Shown here piece after piece: positions 41,752 through 54,369 of a stretch of DNA of 64,000 bases. Numbering within the stretch: position 1 is the first letter of the stretch; each line of letters opens with the position of its first letter. Where the stretch lies: assembly GCA_900759445.1 (NCBI GenBank), contig CAAEVH010000063.1, positions 1-64,000 on the forward strand, written 5' to 3'. This stretch comes from an uncultured Raoultella sp. GTDB taxonomy: Bacteria; Pseudomonadota; Gammaproteobacteria; Enterobacterales; Enterobacteriaceae. The position numbers and the translations under genes were made by a program. The notes beneath the pieces are model-generated. The model was not told the DNA's origin and did no database searches. It saw nothing but the letters and a program-made list of their open reading frames with translations.

Positions 41752-44607
41752 TTACAGCGCGGCGATGACCGCCTGCTGTTCGATCAGTTTGCTTTTCGCT
41801 TCGGCATAACCGTCCAGCTTCTCACGCTCTTTGGCGATCACCGCTTCCGGTGCGCGAGCGACAAAGCCTTCGTTGGCCAGTTTGCTTTCGATGCGGCTGA
41901 TTTCACCGTCGATCTTCGCCACTTCTTTCGCCAGACGCGCCAGCTCATCTTCTTTGTTGATGAGACCCGCCATCGGGATCAGCAGCTCGGCGCCGTCGAT
42001 GATTTTGGTGACGGAAACCGGACCTTTGTCATCGGCTGGCAGTACGGTAATGCTTTCCAGACGCGCCATGGACTGCAGGAAGCTCTGGTTGTCGGTCACG
42101 CGACGCTGAGCGTCAGCGCTGCAACCGCGCAGCAGCAGTTCGAGCGGTTTGCCCGGGGCGATGTTCATTTCCGCACGGATATTACGCACCGCGACGATCG
42201 CCTGCTTCAGCCATTCGGTATCGGCCAGCGCCGCTTCATCAACCTGCGCCGCATCGTAAGCCGGGAACGGCTGCAGCATGATGGTGTCCGCATCGATACC
42301 GACGATGGTTTTCACCCGCTGCCAGATGGTTTCAGTGATGAACGGAATGATCGGGTGCGCCAGACGCAGCAGACCTTCCAGCACGGTCACCAGGGTATGG
42401 CGCGTACCGCGCAGCTCAGCTTCAGAGCCGCCGGTCATCACCGGTTTGGTCAGCTCCAGATACCAGTCGCAGAACTGGTTCCAGGTGAACTCATACAGGA
42501 TGCCCGCGGCGATGTCGAAGCGGAAGTTATCCAGCGCTTCACGGTACGCTTTCACGGTCTGGTTGAATTCGGCAAGGATCCAACGGTCCGCCAGCGACAG
42601 CACTTTCTCGCCGCCGTTGAAGCCGCAGTCCTGACCTTCGGTATTCATCAGCACGAAGCGGCTGGCGTTCCACAGCTTGTTACAGAAGTTACGGTAACCT
42701 TCCAGACGCTTCATATCCCAGTTGATGTCGCGGCCGGTAGAGGCCAGCGCCGCCAGGGTGAAGCGCAGGGCGTCGGTGCCGTGCGGCTCAATACCGTTCG
42801 GGAACTGTTTCTCGGTGCGTTTGGCGATTTTCTCCGCCAGCTGCGGCTGCATCATGTTGCCGGTACGTTTCTCCAGCAGCTCTGGCAGGGAGATGCCGTC
42901 AACCATATCCAGCGGGTCAATGACGTTGCCCTTGGATTTGGACATCTTCTGCCCTTCGTCGTCACGAATCAGACCGGTCATGTAGACGGTATGGAACGGT
43001 ACCTGCGGTTTGCCGTTTTCATCTTTGATGAAGTGCATGGTCATCATGATCATGCGGGCAATCCAGAAGAAGATGATGTCGAAACCGGAGACCATCACGC
43101 TGGTTGGGTGGAACTGACGCAGCGCGTCGGTGTTTTCCGGCCAGCCGAGGGTGGAGAAGGTCCACAGCGCGGAGGAGAACCAGGTATCCAGAACGTCTTC
43201 GTCCTGACGCAGCGCAACGTCGGCGGAGAGGTTATTCTCCTGACGCACTTCGTCTTCGGTACGGCCAACGTAAACGTTGCCTTCGTTGTCATACCACGCC
43301 GGGATACGGTGACCCCACCACAGCTGACGGGAGATACACCAGTCCTGAATATCGCGCATCCAGGAGAAGTACATGTTTTCGTACTGCTTCGGCACGAACT
43401 GAATGTCGCCGTTTTCAACCGCTTCTACGGCAGGCTTCGCCAGCACGTCGGCACGCACGTACCACTGGTCGGTCAGCATCGGCTCGATCACCACGCCGCC
43501 ACGGTCGCCGTACGGCACGGTCAGATCGTGAGGTTTAATCTCTTCGAGCAGGCCGAGCGCATCGATAGCCGCCACAACGGCTTTACGTGCAGCGAAACGC
43601 TCCAGATTCTGGAATTCAGCCGGGATCTCTGCGGAGTAAACCCCGGACTCTTCGCCTTTGGAGTCGTACACCTGCGCGCTTTCGCGGATGTCGCCGTCAA
43701 AGGTCAGGATATTGATCATCGGCAGGGCGTGACGTTTCCCGACTTCATAGTCGTTAAAGTCGTGCGCCGGGGTGATTTTCACGCAGCCGGTGCCTTTTTC
43801 CATGTCGGCGTGTTCGTCGCCGACGATCGGAATGCGGCGGTCAACCAGCGGCAGAATCACGAATTTGCCGATCAGGTCTTTGTAACGCGGGTCTTCCGGG
43901 TTAACGGCCACGCCGGTGTCGCCCAGCAGGGTTTCCGGACGGGTGGTCGCGACAACCAGGTAATCTTTCCCGTCGGCGGTTTTCGCGCCGTCGGCCAGCG
44001 GGTAGCGGATGTGCCACATGGAGCCTTTAGACTCGCGGTTTTCCACCTCCAGATCGGAGATAGCGGTACGCAGTTTCGGGTCCCAGTTAACCAGGCGCTT
44101 GCCGCGGTAAATCAGGTCTTCTTTGTACAGACGAACAAAGACTTCTTTTACGGCGTTGGAGAGGCCTTCATCCATGGTGAAGTGCTCGCGCTCCCAGTCC
44201 ACGGAGTTGCCCAGGCGACGCATCTGACGGGTAATGGTACCGCCGGATTCCGCTTTCCACTGCCAGATTTTATCGATAAAGGCATCGCGACCGTAGTCGT
44301 GGCGAGTTTTCCCTTCTTCTGCGGCAATCTTACGCTCAACCACCATCTGGGTCGCGATACCCGCGTGGTCGGTACCGGCCTGCCACAGAGTATTTTTACC
44401 CTGCATGCGCTGGTAGCGAATCATGGTATCCATGATGGTTTGCTGGAAGGCATGACCCATATGCAAACTGCCGGTGACGTTCGGCGGCGGGATCATGATG
44501 CAGAAGCTCTCCTGGCTTTCATCACCATTCGGTTTGAAATAGCCCTGCTTTTCCCAATGCTCGTAGAGCGGCTGTTCGATATCTTGTGGGTTGTATGTCT
44601 TTTCCAT
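41752..44607 (-). CDS. valS: Valyl-tRNA synthetase
   Basis: 951-residue class Ia synthetase. HIGH motif as HMGH ([10 protein letters not shown]), KMSKS as [10 protein letters not shown]1 editing domain between them, and a C-terminal coiled coil rich in Lys/Glu. Its start codon overlaps the holC stop by one base, so the two are translationally coupled. Confidence 0.98.
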   Translation of the reverse strand: MEKTYNPQDIEQPLYEHWEKQGYFKPNGDESQESFCIMIPPPNVTGSLHMGHAFQQTIMDTMIRYQRMQGKNTLWQAGTDHAGIATQMVVERKIAAEEGKTRHDYGRDAFIDKIWQWKAESGGTITRQMRRLGNSVDWEREHFTMDEGLSNAVKEVFVRLYKEDLIYRGKRLVNWDPKLRTAISDLEVENRESKGSMWHIRYPLADGAKTADGKDYLVVATTRPETLLGDTGVAVNPEDPRYKDLIGKFVILPLVDRRIPIVGDEHADMEKGTGCVKITPAHDFNDYEVGKRHALPMINILTFDGDIRESAQVYDSKGEESGVYSAEIPAEFQNLERFAARKAVVAAIDALGLLEEIKPHDLTVPYGDRGGVVIEPMLTDQWYVRADVLAKPAVEAVENGDIQFVPKQYENMYFSWMRDIQDWCISRQLWWGHRIPAWYDNEGNVYVGRTEDEVRQENNLSADVALRQDEDVLDTWFSSALWTFSTLGWPENTDALRQFHPTSVMVSGFDIIFFWIARMIMMTMHFIKDENGKPQVPFHTVYMTGLIRDDEGQKMSKSKGNVIDPLDMVDGISLPELLEKRTGNMMQPQLAEKIAKRTEKQFPNGIEPHGTDALRFTLAALASTGRDINWDMKRLEGYRNFCNKLWNASRFVLMNTEGQDCGFNGGEKVLSLADRWILAEFNQTVKAYREALDNFRFDIAAGILYEFTWNQFCDWYLELTKPVMTGGSEAELRGTRHTLVTVLEGLLRLAHPIIPFITETIWQRVKTIVGIDADTIMLQPFPAYDAAQVDEAALADTEWLKQAIVAVRNIRAEMNIAPGKPLELLLRGCSADAQRRVTDNQSFLQSMARLESITVLPADDKGPVSVTKIIDGAELLIPMAGLINKEDELARLAKEVAKIDGEISRIESKLANEGFVARAPEAVIAKEREKLDGYAEAKSKLIEQQAVIAAL

Positions 44608-45050
44608 TATTTCCAGGTTGCCGTATTCAGGTTGAAACCAGCCATGCGGTACGCTTTGTAGCGTTCGCGCGCCAGTTGTTTCAGAGAATCTTCGTAAGGG
44701 ACAAAGTCTATCACTTCTGTGAAAGCGGTGGCAAAATCTGCAAAGTTTAGCCGCAGACTGATCAGAATATCCCGCGGGCTGCTGTTGCGCTTTTGCGGCC
44801 AGGCGATCTCCACCGGCGCTCCGCCTCTGGGACCTTCTCCCGCCAGATTATGCGGGACAAAGCTTTCCGGAGGGCGGGCCCACAGCGCTTCATCCAGACG
44901 GATGGCCTGCTGTTCGTCTTCACAGGCGATAAGCACGCGTTTGCCGCTACGCCAACGTTCTGCGGCAATGTCACACACCAGTTGTTCAACGGCGCTTAAG
45001 CCGTCTTGTTGTGTGTCGTTGTCCAGAAGGTAGAACGTTGCGTTTTTCAT
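44607..45050 (-). CDS. holC: DNA polymerase III chi subunit
   Basis: 147 residues. Clamp-loader accessory subunit that links the psi protein and polymerase III to SSB. Starts [12 protein letters not shown]; a 31-codon upstream extension runs through REP sequence and is rejected. Upstream of valS. Confidence 0.97.
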   Translation of the reverse strand: MKNATFYLLDNDTQQDGLSAVEQLVCDIAAERWRSGKRVLIACEDEQQAIRLDEALWARPPESFVPHNLAGEGPRGGAPVEIAWPQKRNSSPRDILISLRLNFADFATAFTEVIDFVPYEDSLKQLARERYKAYRMAGFNLNTATWK

Positions 45051-45081
45051 ATATGGGGCTTCTTGTGGTGACTTTAAATGC

Positions 45082-45168
45082 TTAAGCCGGGCGGCGCTGC
45101 GCTGACCCGGCCTACAAACGGCATCTTTGCGTAGGCCCGGCAAGCGTAGCGCCGCCGGGCATCAGACG
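45082..45168. repeat. BIME between pepA and holC
   Basis: GCCGGGCGGCGCTGCGCTGACCC...GGCCTAC and GTAGGCCCGGCAAGCG...CGCCGCCGGGC are two REP units in opposite orientation, of the classical E. coli type. Confidence 0.85.
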
Positions 45169-45172
45169 GCAA

Positions 45173-46687
<1,515 letters not shown>

Positions 46688-46951
46688 CTACGCTCCTGAA
46701 TCTTAAAGACAACGACGGTGGCTACGGATAGAATTGCAAGCTTTCGTAACTCATGTCCGCTGTTGCGGTGACTTCGTGTTAATCTTAACGTTATTACGGC
46801 TTTGGTTCGTCAGAAAAAAACCTGATACGCGGAACCAGTGAGTCATTTAATCTTAGCGATGATTTCGAAGACCAAAGAGAATAAATGACGTTTAAGCCAT
46901 GAAACAAGCAATTTTCCTGCAATAAGACGGGTTTTTACGGGCGTATTTATA

Positions 46952-48049
46952 GTGATAATCATAAGATATCTGGTTCGTGAGACGCTGAAAAGCCAGTTGG
47001 CGATCCTGTTCATCCTGTTACTGATTTTCTTTTGCCAGAAACTGGTCAGGATCCTTGGCGCCGCGGTGGATGGCGATATCCCGACAAATCTGGTGCTCTC
47101 GCTGTTAGGGCTGGGCGTACCGGAAATGGCGCAGCTCATTCTGCCCCTGAGTTTATTCCTCGGGCTGCTGATGACGCTGGGCAAACTGTATACCGAAAGT
47201 GAAATCACGGTGATGCATGCCTGCGGCCTGAGTAAGGCCGTACTGGTGAAAGCGGCGATGATCCTCGCGCTGTTTACCGGCGCGGTGGCGGCGGTCAACG
47301 TGATGTGGGCCGGCCCCTGGTCGTCCCGCCATCAGGACGAAGTGCTGGCGGAAGCGAAAGCCAACCCCGGGATGGCGGCGCTGGCCCAGGGACAGTTTCA
47401 GCAGGCCAGCGACGGCAGCGCCGTGCTGTTTATTGAAAACGTCAACGGCAAGCGCTTCCATGATGTCTTCCTGGCGCAGCTGAAGCCGAAAGGTAACGCG
47501 CGACCTTCCGTCGTGGTGGCCGATTCCGGCGAACTGACGCAGAAGAAAGACGGTTCGCAGGTGGTGACCATGAATCAGGGTACCCGCTTTGAAGGTACGG
47601 CGATGCTACGCGATTTCCGCATCACCGATTTTAAAAATTACCAGGCCATTATTGGCCATCAGGCGGTGGCCTCGGACCCTGACGACACCGAACAGATGGG
47701 CATGCGCACGCTGTGGCGCACCGATACTGACCGCGCGCGCGCCGAGCTGCACTGGCGCTTCACGCTGGTGGCGACGGTGTTCATTATGGCGTTGATGGTG
47801 GTTCCGCTGAGCGTGGTGAACCCGCGTCAGGGCCGCGTGCTGTCGATGCTGCCGGCGATGCTGCTGTATCTGGTCTTCTTCCTGCTGCAAACCTCGATTA
47901 AGTCAAACGGCGGTAAAGGTAAAATCGACCCGATGATCTGGATGTGGGGGATTAACCTGCTCTATTTCGCGCTGGCCGTGCTGCTGAACCTGTGGGATAC
48001 GGTGCCGATGCGCCGCTTCCGTGCCCGTTTTAACAAAGGAGCGGTGTGA
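46952..48049 (+). CDS. lptF: LPS export permease LptF
   Basis: 365 residues. Inner-membrane subunit of the LptB2FG extractor: three N-terminal transmembrane helices, periplasmic jellyroll domain (about 130-260) and three C-terminal helices. GTG start at 46952, as implied by the family N-terminus MIIIRYLVRETLKSQ. Its last codon and stop overlap lptG. Confidence 0.96.
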   Translation: MIIIRYLVRETLKSQLAILFILLLIFFCQKLVRILGAAVDGDIPTNLVLSLLGLGVPEMAQLILPLSLFLGLLMTLGKLYTESEITVMHACGLSKAVLVKAAMILALFTGAVAAVNVMWAGPWSSRHQDEVLAEAKANPGMAALAQGQFQQASDGSAVLFIENVNGKRFHDVFLAQLKPKGNARPSVVVADSGELTQKKDGSQVVTMNQGTRFEGTAMLRDFRITDFKNYQAIIGHQAVASDPDDTEQMGMRTLWRTDTDRARAELHWRFTLVATVFIMALMVVPLSVVNPRQGRVLSMLPAMLLYLVFFLLQTSIKSNGGKGKIDPMIWMWGINLLYFALAVLLNLWDTVPMRRFRARFNKGAV

Positions 48050-49131
48050 TGCAGGCGTTTGGCGTACTCGACCGTTATATCGGTAGGACGATTTTCAACA
48101 CCATCATGATGACGCTGTTCATGCTGGTTTCGCTCTCGGGCATTATCAAGTTTGTCGACCAGTTGAAAAAAGCCGGCCAGGGCAGCTACGACGCGCTCGG
48201 TGCCGGGCTCTATACCCTCCTCAGCGTGCCAAAAGATGTGCAGATTTTCTTCCCGATGGCGGCGCTGCTTGGCGCCCTGCTGGGCCTGGGGATGCTGGCG
48301 CAGCGCAGCGAACTGGTGGTGATGCAGGCCTCCGGCTTCACCCGCTTGCAGGTGGCGCTGGCGGTGATGAAAACCGCGATTCCGCTGGTGCTGCTGACCA
48401 TGGCGATCGGTGAATGGGTGGCGCCGCAGGGCGAGCAGATGGCGCGTAATTATCGCGCCCAGCAGATGTACGGCGGTTCGCTGCTGTCGACCCAGCAGGG
48501 GCTGTGGGCGAAAGACGGCCATAACTTCGTTTATATCGAACGGGTGAAAGGCAACGATGAGCTGGGCGGCGTGAGTATTTACGCGTTTAACGACCAGCGC
48601 CGTTTGCAGACCGTGCGCTACGCCGCTTCGGCGAAATTTGATAACGAGACGAAAGTCTGGCGCCTGTCTCAGGTCGATGAGTCTGACCTGACCGATCCGA
48701 AACAGATCACCGGCTCGCAGATGGTCAGCGGCACCTGGAAAACCAGGCTGACGCCCGACAAGCTGGGCGTGGTGGCGCTGGACCCGGATGCGTTGTCGAT
48801 CAGCGGCCTGCATAACTACGTGACCTATCTGAAATCCAGCGGACAGGACCCGGGACGCTACCAGCTCAACATGTGGAGCAAAATCTTCCAGCCGCTGTCG
48901 GTGGCGGTGATGATGCTGATGGCGCTGTCGTTTATCTTCGGCCCGCTGCGCAGCGTGGCGATGGGGGTAAGGGTGGTCACCGGGATCAGCTTTGGCTTTA
49001 TCTTCTACGTGCTGGACCAGATTTTTGGCCCACTGACGCTGGTCTACGGCATCCCGCCGATTATCGGCGCGCTGCTGCCAAGCGCCAGCTTCTTCCTGAT
49101 AAGCCTCTGGCTGATGATGAAAAGAAACTAG
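48049..49131 (+). CDS. lptG: LPS export permease LptG
   Basis: 360 residues, same six-helix plus jellyroll layout as LptF. The ATG at 48049 shares a base with the lptF stop (TGATG) and matches the E. coli start; a GTG one codon earlier is possible. Strong hairpin follows. Confidence 0.96.
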   Translation: MQAFGVLDRYIGRTIFNTIMMTLFMLVSLSGIIKFVDQLKKAGQGSYDALGAGLYTLLSVPKDVQIFFPMAALLGALLGLGMLAQRSELVVMQASGFTRLQVALAVMKTAIPLVLLTMAIGEWVAPQGEQMARNYRAQQMYGGSLLSTQQGLWAKDGHNFVYIERVKGNDELGGVSIYAFNDQRRLQTVRYAASAKFDNETKVWRLSQVDESDLTDPKQITGSQMVSGTWKTRLTPDKLGVVALDPDALSISGLHNYVTYLKSSGQDPGRYQLNMWSKIFQPLSVAVMMLMALSFIFGPLRSVAMGVRVVTGISFGFIFYVLDQIFGPLTLVYGIPPIIGALLPSASFFLISLWLMMKRN

Positions 49132-49137
49132 CCGCCG

Positions 49138-49168
49138 CATCCCCCTCCCGCCTGCCGGGAGGGGGATG
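49138..49168. terminator. Bidirectional hairpin lptG/yjgR
   Basis: CATCCCCCTCCCG pairs perfectly with CGGGAGGGGGATG around a 5-base loop, between two convergent genes 40 bp apart. Confidence 0.8.
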
Positions 49169-49171
49169 AGA

Positions 49172-50674
49172 CTACCGTTTTCGCCCGCCGAGTAAACTCC
49201 CCAGCATGCCCCTGACTATCTGATTGGTCACCTGCCGAACCGCGCTTTTAGCGGCCGTTTGTACCAGACCATCATGTTTGCCGCCGCGTGGACCGGTGGT
49301 GCCGAACAAAATATCTTTCAGCCCGCCCAGCAGACCGTCGTCAGCGCTGCCCGTCTGGCCTTTTGCCGGCGGAGCCGCCTGTTGTTCTGGGGTTGCCTGT
49401 ACCCCTTTTTGCAACATTTCAAATGCGGACTCGCGATCGACCTCTTCTTCATACTTGCCGTACAGCGCGGAGTGGTTAATCAGGCCATTACGCTCATCGT
49501 CCGTCACCGGTCCCATGCGTGAGCAGGGGGCGATCACCATTGCGCGCTCGACCACCGACGGGCTGCCTTTTTCATCGAGGAAGGAGATCAGCGCTTCGCC
49601 GGTACCCAGCTCCTGGATAGCCTGTTCGGTGCTGAAAGCCGGGTTGGCGCGCATGGTCTGGGCCGCGGTTTTCACCGCTTTTTGATCTTTCGGCGTAAAG
49701 GCGCGCAGGGCGTGCTGAATCCGGTTGCCCAACTGGCCGAGAACCGCATCGGGTATATCCGACGGGTTCTGCGAGACGAAGTAAACCCCCACGGCTTTGG
49801 AGCGAATCAGGCGGATAACCTGCTCGATTTTATCCAGCAGCACCTGAGGCGCATCGTTAAACAGCAGATGCGCTTCATCGAAGAAAAAGACCAGCTTCGG
49901 CTTTTCCCGATCTCCGGCTTCCGGCAGGCGCTCGTAGAGCTCCGAGAGCATCCACAGCAGGCTGGCGGCGTAGAGTTTCGGCATCTGATACAGTTTTTCG
50001 GCGCTGAGGATATTAATCACCCCTTTGCCGTTCTCGTCGAGGCGCATCCAGTCCTCGATGTCGAGCATCGGCTCGCCGAAAAAGTGCTCCGCCCCTTGCT
50101 GCTCCAGGGTCAGCAGGCCGCGCTGGATAGCGCCGACCGAGGCGCTGCTGATGTTGCCATACTGGTTTTGAAAAGCTTTGGCGTTGTCACCGATATACTG
50201 GGTGATGGCGCGCAGATCTTTAAAGTCGAGCAGCAGCAGGCCGCGATCGTCGGCGATGCGGAAGATAATATTCAGTACGCCGGACTGGACCTCGTTGAGA
50301 TTCAATAATCGCGCCAGCAGCAGCGGCCCGAGATCGGACACCGTCGCCCGGACCGGGTGGCCTTTCTCGCCGAAAATATCCCACACCACCGCCGGGTTAG
50401 CGTGGGGCTGCCAGTCGGTGACGCCGATTTTTTCCAGCCGCGCCTGCAGTTTCTCCGAGCTTTGGCCCGCTGCGGCAATCCCGGTCAGATCGCCTTTTAC
50501 ATCGGCCATAAACACCGGTACGCCGATTTCGGAAAAGGACTCCGCCAGTTTTTGCAGGGTGACGGTTTTACCGGTGCCGGTCGCACCGGTAATCAGGCCG
50601 TGGCGGTTGGCCATTCCCGGTAGCAAATGCAGCTGTTTTTCCCGCGTGCGGGCAATCAGCAGGGGTGCGCTCAT
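49172..50674 (-). CDS. yjgR: HerA-like ATPase YjgR (DUF853)
   Basis: 500 residues. P-loop ATPase with Walker A GATGTGKT (30-37), Walker [13 protein letters not shown] and sensor-like [13 protein letters not shown]-terminus is low-complexity (Gly/Ala/Gln) and basic. E. coli homologue is uncharacterised; related to HerA/FtsK DNA-translocating ATPases. ATG 50674 follows GGAGGAATCGATC. Confidence 0.92.
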   Translation of the reverse strand: MSAPLLIARTREKQLHLLPGMANRHGLITGATGTGKTVTLQKLAESFSEIGVPVFMADVKGDLTGIAAAGQSSEKLQARLEKIGVTDWQPHANPAVVWDIFGEKGHPVRATVSDLGPLLLARLLNLNEVQSGVLNIIFRIADDRGLLLLDFKDLRAITQYIGDNAKAFQNQYGNISSASVGAIQRGLLTLEQQGAEHFFGEPMLDIEDWMRLDENGKGVINILSAEKLYQMPKLYAASLLWMLSELYERLPEAGDREKPKLVFFFDEAHLLFNDAPQVLLDKIEQVIRLIRSKAVGVYFVSQNPSDIPDAVLGQLGNRIQHALRAFTPKDQKAVKTAAQTMRANPAFSTEQAIQELGTGEALISFLDEKGSPSVVERAMVIAPCSRMGPVTDDERNGLINHSALYGKYEEEVDRESAFEMLQKGVQATPEQQAAPPAKGQTGSADDGLLGGLKDILFGTTGPRGGKHDGLVQTAAKSAVRQVTNQIVRGMLGSLLGGRKR

Positions 50675-50772
50675 GATCGATTCCTCCATTTATCCTGCGT
50701 CGATTATAGGCAAACTGGCCGCAAACCGACGTGAGAAATCGCTGCATTCGCCTGGCGTGGCGTTGATTTCTC

Positions 50773-51594
50773 TCAGGCGCAATGGCGTTGAATGAGCGCG
50801 ATGCTCCGTTCCGTCTCGCGGCGGATATCCTCTTCGCTCCAGGATGCCAGCTCCGGCGCAAACGGTTCGAACGCATACACCCCCTGATAACCCCGGGCTT
50901 CGAGGTGTTTGATTTGCTCACAGGTATGCAGCCGATCTTTTTCCGTCAGCATGATACGTTCGTCGTCGGTCAGGTTTTCCCGTGGACGGGCATCTTCCAC
51001 GCCGGAGAGGTGCACCAGACCAATGTCAGCGATATCCACCTGGCTAAACTCGGCATCCGCCTGCGGATAGAGATGGTGGTGGAAGGTATCAATCAGTAGC
51101 TTAAACGGGACTTTCGCATCGCGGATGAGCGTCTGCGCCTGCGCGGCAGAGCGCAGTGAGCTCTGCGGGAAACCCAGCGGTTCAACCAGGCCCCGCACGC
51201 CGTAAAACGAGAACAGCGGCGACAGATCGCGCAGCGCGCTCAGCGTTTCGCTGGCCGGTACTTCGCTGCCATCGTTGAGCGGACACAGGACCAGCGATTT
51301 AGCGCCAATGGCTCTGGCCTCCTGCAACAACGATTCGGCCAGGCCGCGAACCTGCTCCGTGCGGCGGTTAAATGGGTACACCGCATTGATGGTCAAAATC
51401 TCAATATGGTAGCGGTCGGCCAGCTCGCGCACCTGCTGATGGCTGAGATCGTCGGTCACTTTGCCTGCGGGCAAATCATTACGCAACTCGACCTTATTCA
51501 GCCCAAGACTGTTCACCAGACGGAAAAAGGCCTCGATGCTCAGCGATGGGGCGATCTTGCGATTAAGACAGAAACGTTGCAGTGCGATAGCCAT
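50773..51594 (-). CDS. IolI-like TIM-barrel isomerase (inosose isomerase family)
   Basis: 273 residues, sugar-phosphate isomerase/epimerase (AP endonuclease 2) fold. Motifs LIDTFHHHLY and VHLSGVEDARPRENLTDDER align with the metal-site motifs of B. subtilis IolI, which interconverts inosose isomers. Divergent from iolA across 352 bp holding shared half-sites, supporting membership of the iol regulon. Other epimerase activities are possible. Confidence 0.75.
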   Translation of the reverse strand: MAIALQRFCLNRKIAPSLSIEAFFRLVNSLGLNKVELRNDLPAGKVTDDLSHQQVRELADRYHIEILTINAVYPFNRRTEQVRGLAESLLQEARAIGAKSLVLCPLNDGSEVPASETLSALRDLSPLFSFYGVRGLVEPLGFPQSSLRSAAQAQTLIRDAKVPFKLLIDTFHHHLYPQADAEFSQVDIADIGLVHLSGVEDARPRENLTDDERIMLTEKDRLHTCEQIKHLEARGYQGVYAFEPFAPELASWSEEDIRRETERSIALIQRHCA

Positions 51595-51946
51595 GTGGCT
51601 CTCCTGAATGACGATAGGTTGGGTTTATTCGATCGACTGTAAGTCAAAACATTTATTTCATAATTAGCAATGACTGAAATGGTGGATCTTTGAGCTGCTT
51701 CGCAAATAATCGTACTTTACCGCTCTAAGTTACATCGGGTACAGATGGCGTCGCAGCTGAATCTTATCGCTGGCGCTTTCTGGACGAAACTCGAGCGTCG
51801 CGGCCGGGAAATGCGACGGTCATCACCAAAATAGAATTTCATTCTACATCAACATTGAAATATAAGTTTCATTTTACTACGGTTATAGCACAGCAAAATC
51901 GGAAAGGGGCCGCAGCGTTGGCCTTCCCACATCATGAGGCGAGAAG
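51595..51946. promoter_or_regulatory. Divergent control region iolI-like/iolA
   Basis: 352 bp of AT-rich DNA. ATTTCAT occurs at 51655-51661 and 51836-51842 (reverse of ATGAAAT), with the inverted pair TGAAA-N6-TTTCA at 51856-51871. The same heptamer recurs in the other iol promoter regions, so these are candidate IolR sites. No gene. Confidence 0.55.
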
Positions 51947-53452
51947 ATGACGATCACAGGAAACTTTATTGGCGGGAAAACCGTCACCAGCAGCAGCAAT
52001 GAAACGATGCCGGTGTACGATCCGGCGACGGGCAAGGTGGTGCGCGAAGTCACTTTGTCGACCGCTCAGGAAGTCTCTGATGCCATTCAGGTTGCCCGTG
52101 ATGCCTTTGAAAGCTGGTCGCGCACCACGCCGCTACGTCGCGCCCGCGTGCTGTTCAACTTTAAAATGCTGCTTGAGCAACATGCTGAGGAGCTGGCGGG
52201 AATCATCGTTAGCGAGCACGGTAAGGTCTGGTCAGATGCACTGGGTGAACTGACCCGTGGTCTGGAAGTGGTTGAATTTGCTTGCGGTATTCCGCATCTG
52301 ATTAAAGGTGAATACTCATCTGACGTCGGCACCGGCGTGGACAGCTATTCGCTGATGCAGCCGCTGGGTGTGGTGGCGGGGATTACGCCGTTTAACTTCC
52401 CGGCGATGGTTCCGATGTGGATGTTCCCGCTGGCGCTGGCCTGCGGCAACAGCTTCATCCTCAAGCCGCCGGCGCTGGCCCCGACGGCCGCGGTACGCCT
52501 GGCTGAACTGCTGAAGGAAGCAGGCCTGCCGGATGGCGTCTTTAACGTTGTGCACTGCAGCAACGATGATGCCGAGCAGCTGTATACCGATCCGCGTATT
52601 GCGGCGGTCAGCTTCGTCGGCTCCTCCGGCGTTGCCGAATATATCTACAAAACCGCCAGCGCCCACGGCAAACGCGTGCAGGCCTTTGGCGCGGCGAAAA
52701 ACCATGCGATTGTGATGCCGGACGCGGATCTGGATGCGACGGTAAATGCGATTATGGGCGGTGCGTTTGGTTCTGCGGGCGAGCGCTGCATGGCGTTGCC
52801 GGTCGTGGTCGCGGTGGGTGATGAAACGGCGGATAAGCTGATTGCGCGTCTGAAGCCGCTGGTGGAAGCGCTGAAAGTCGGGCCGGGATGCATGCGCGGC
52901 AAAGAAGAGAACGAAATGGGCCCGGTGGTTTCCGATACCCATCAGAAGAAAGTGCTGGGCTATATCGATAAAGGCGCCAGCGAAGGGGCGAAACTGGTCG
53001 TCGACGGGCGTAAGCTGCGCGTGTCAGGCTATGATGACGGGTACTATGTCGGCGGTACGCTGTTCGACCACGTGACGCCGGATATGACCATCTGGCGGGA
53101 AGAGATTTTTGGACCGGTACTGGGCATTGTCCGCGTGGCGGACTATCACAGCGCGCTGGAGCTGGTGAACAGCCACGAATTTGGCAACGGCAGCGCCGTC
53201 TTCACCAGCAATGGACACACTGCCCGTGAATTCGTGCATGATGTCCAGGCCGGAATGGTCGGGGTGAACGTGCCGGTTCCGGTACCAATGGCCTTCCACA
53301 GCTTCGGCGGCTGGAAACGCTCGGTATTTGGCGCCCTCAACGTCCATGGACCTGACGGCGTGCGCTTCTACACCCGGATGAAAACCGCCACCGTGCGTTG
53401 GCCGGAAGGGCAGCAAACCGTATCTGAATTCAGCATGCCGACATTAGGTTAA
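51947..53452 (+). CDS. iolA: Methylmalonate/malonate-semialdehyde dehydrogenase (CoA-acylating)
   Basis: 501-residue aldehyde dehydrogenase. Catalytic Cys in GSAGERCMAL, NAD-binding ITPFNFPAM, and family-typical FVGSSGVAEYIY. Converts malonate semialdehyde from inositol breakdown to acetyl-CoA and CO2. RBS GAGGCGAGAAG. Followed by iolB after 18 bp. Confidence 0.95.
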   Translation: MTITGNFIGGKTVTSSSNETMPVYDPATGKVVREVTLSTAQEVSDAIQVARDAFESWSRTTPLRRARVLFNFKMLLEQHAEELAGIIVSEHGKVWSDALGELTRGLEVVEFACGIPHLIKGEYSSDVGTGVDSYSLMQPLGVVAGITPFNFPAMVPMWMFPLALACGNSFILKPPALAPTAAVRLAELLKEAGLPDGVFNVVHCSNDDAEQLYTDPRIAAVSFVGSSGVAEYIYKTASAHGKRVQAFGAAKNHAIVMPDADLDATVNAIMGGAFGSAGERCMALPVVVAVGDETADKLIARLKPLVEALKVGPGCMRGKEENEMGPVVSDTHQKKVLGYIDKGASEGAKLVVDGRKLRVSGYDDGYYVGGTLFDHVTPDMTIWREEIFGPVLGIVRVADYHSALELVNSHEFGNGSAVFTSNGHTAREFVHDVQAGMVGVNVPVPVPMAFHSFGGWKRSVFGALNVHGPDGVRFYTRMKTATVRWPEGQQTVSEFSMPTLG

Positions 53453-53470
53453 TCGGCGAAGGAGAACGCC

Positions 53471-54280
53471 ATGTCGTTACTGGCTAAATCACGAAAAGAG
53501 GGGCAGATCCAGCACATCACGCCGCAAAGCGCCGGCTGGCGCTATATCGGTTTTGATGTGTGGATGCTGAAAAAAGGGCAGAGCATTACGCTGGAAAGCG
53601 GCGAGCGCGAGCTGTGTCTGGTGCTGGTTGCCGGGCTGGCGTCGGTTAAAACGACGAAGGCCGACTTCCCCGGGCTGGGACAGCGAATGTCGCCGTTTGA
53701 ACGTACGCCGCCGTGGGCGGTGTATGTCCCGACGCAGGACAAGGTGGAGGTGACGGCGGATTCTGACCTTGAACTGGCGGTGTGTAGCGCGCCAGGTAAG
53801 GGTACGCTGCCGGCGCGGGTGATTCGTCCGCAGGATGTGGGCGTTGAACATCGTGGCAAAGGGCGTAATCAGCGTCTGGTGCACAATATCCTGCCGGATA
53901 ATGCGCAGGCCGACTGTCTGCTGGTGGTGGAGGTGTATACCGACGAAGGCGCCACCAGCTCCTGGCCGTCGCATAAACACGATACCGCGCAGCCGGGTAA
54001 AGAGACCCAGCTGGAAGAGACCTACTATCACCGTTTCGATCCGCCGCAGGGCTTCGCACTCCAGCGGGTATATACCGATGATCGCAGCCTGGATGCCTGC
54101 ATGGCGCCTTACAACCACGATGTGGTGATGGTGCCGCGCGGCTATCACCCGGTCGCGGCGATTGCCGGGTATGACAGCTATTATCTGAACGTGATGGCCG
54201 GGCCGGAGCGCAAGTGGTTGTTTACCTGGGAAGAGGACCACGCGTGGATCAACAGTCCTGACTATCCTCGTCACGACTGA
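53471..54280 (+). CDS. iolB: 5-deoxy-glucuronate isomerase
   Basis: 269 residues, KduI/IolB bicupin. Cupin metal motif SWPSHKHD...EETYYHRF with a further His in YNHDVVMVPRGYHP. Converts 5-deoxy-D-glucuronate to 2-deoxy-5-keto-D-gluconate, the substrate of IolC. Followed by a strong terminator. Confidence 0.95.
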   Translation: MSLLAKSRKEGQIQHITPQSAGWRYIGFDVWMLKKGQSITLESGERELCLVLVAGLASVKTTKADFPGLGQRMSPFERTPPWAVYVPTQDKVEVTADSDLELAVCSAPGKGTLPARVIRPQDVGVEHRGKGRNQRLVHNILPDNAQADCLLVVEVYTDEGATSSWPSHKHDTAQPGKETQLEETYYHRFDPPQGFALQRVYTDDRSLDACMAPYNHDVVMVPRGYHPVAAIAGYDSYYLNVMAGPERKWLFTWEEDHAWINSPDYPRHD

Positions 54281-54295
54281 CGGATCGCAAGCGTT

Positions 54296-54332
54296 AAAAG
54301 GGCCGCTAAGTTTTTGCTTAGCGGCCCTTTTT
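54296..54332 (+). terminator. iolAB terminator
   Basis: AAAAGGGCCGCTAAG pairs perfectly with CTTAGCGGCCCTTTT across a 6-base loop; T run follows. Confidence 0.95.
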
Positions 54333-54369
54333 GTCTGTTCCTGTTCCCCGGTGGCTGCCCGATAGTATT

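Noticed and set aside
41659..44661. 1000-codon open frame on the plus strand
   Set aside because: It is exactly antisense to valS, whose protein is unmistakable. GC-rich codon use in valS keeps this frame free of stops; it has no ribosome site or recognisable domain.
45051..45143. N-terminal extension of holC
   Set aside because: Encoded largely by a REP element; the family start MKNATFYLL is at 45050.
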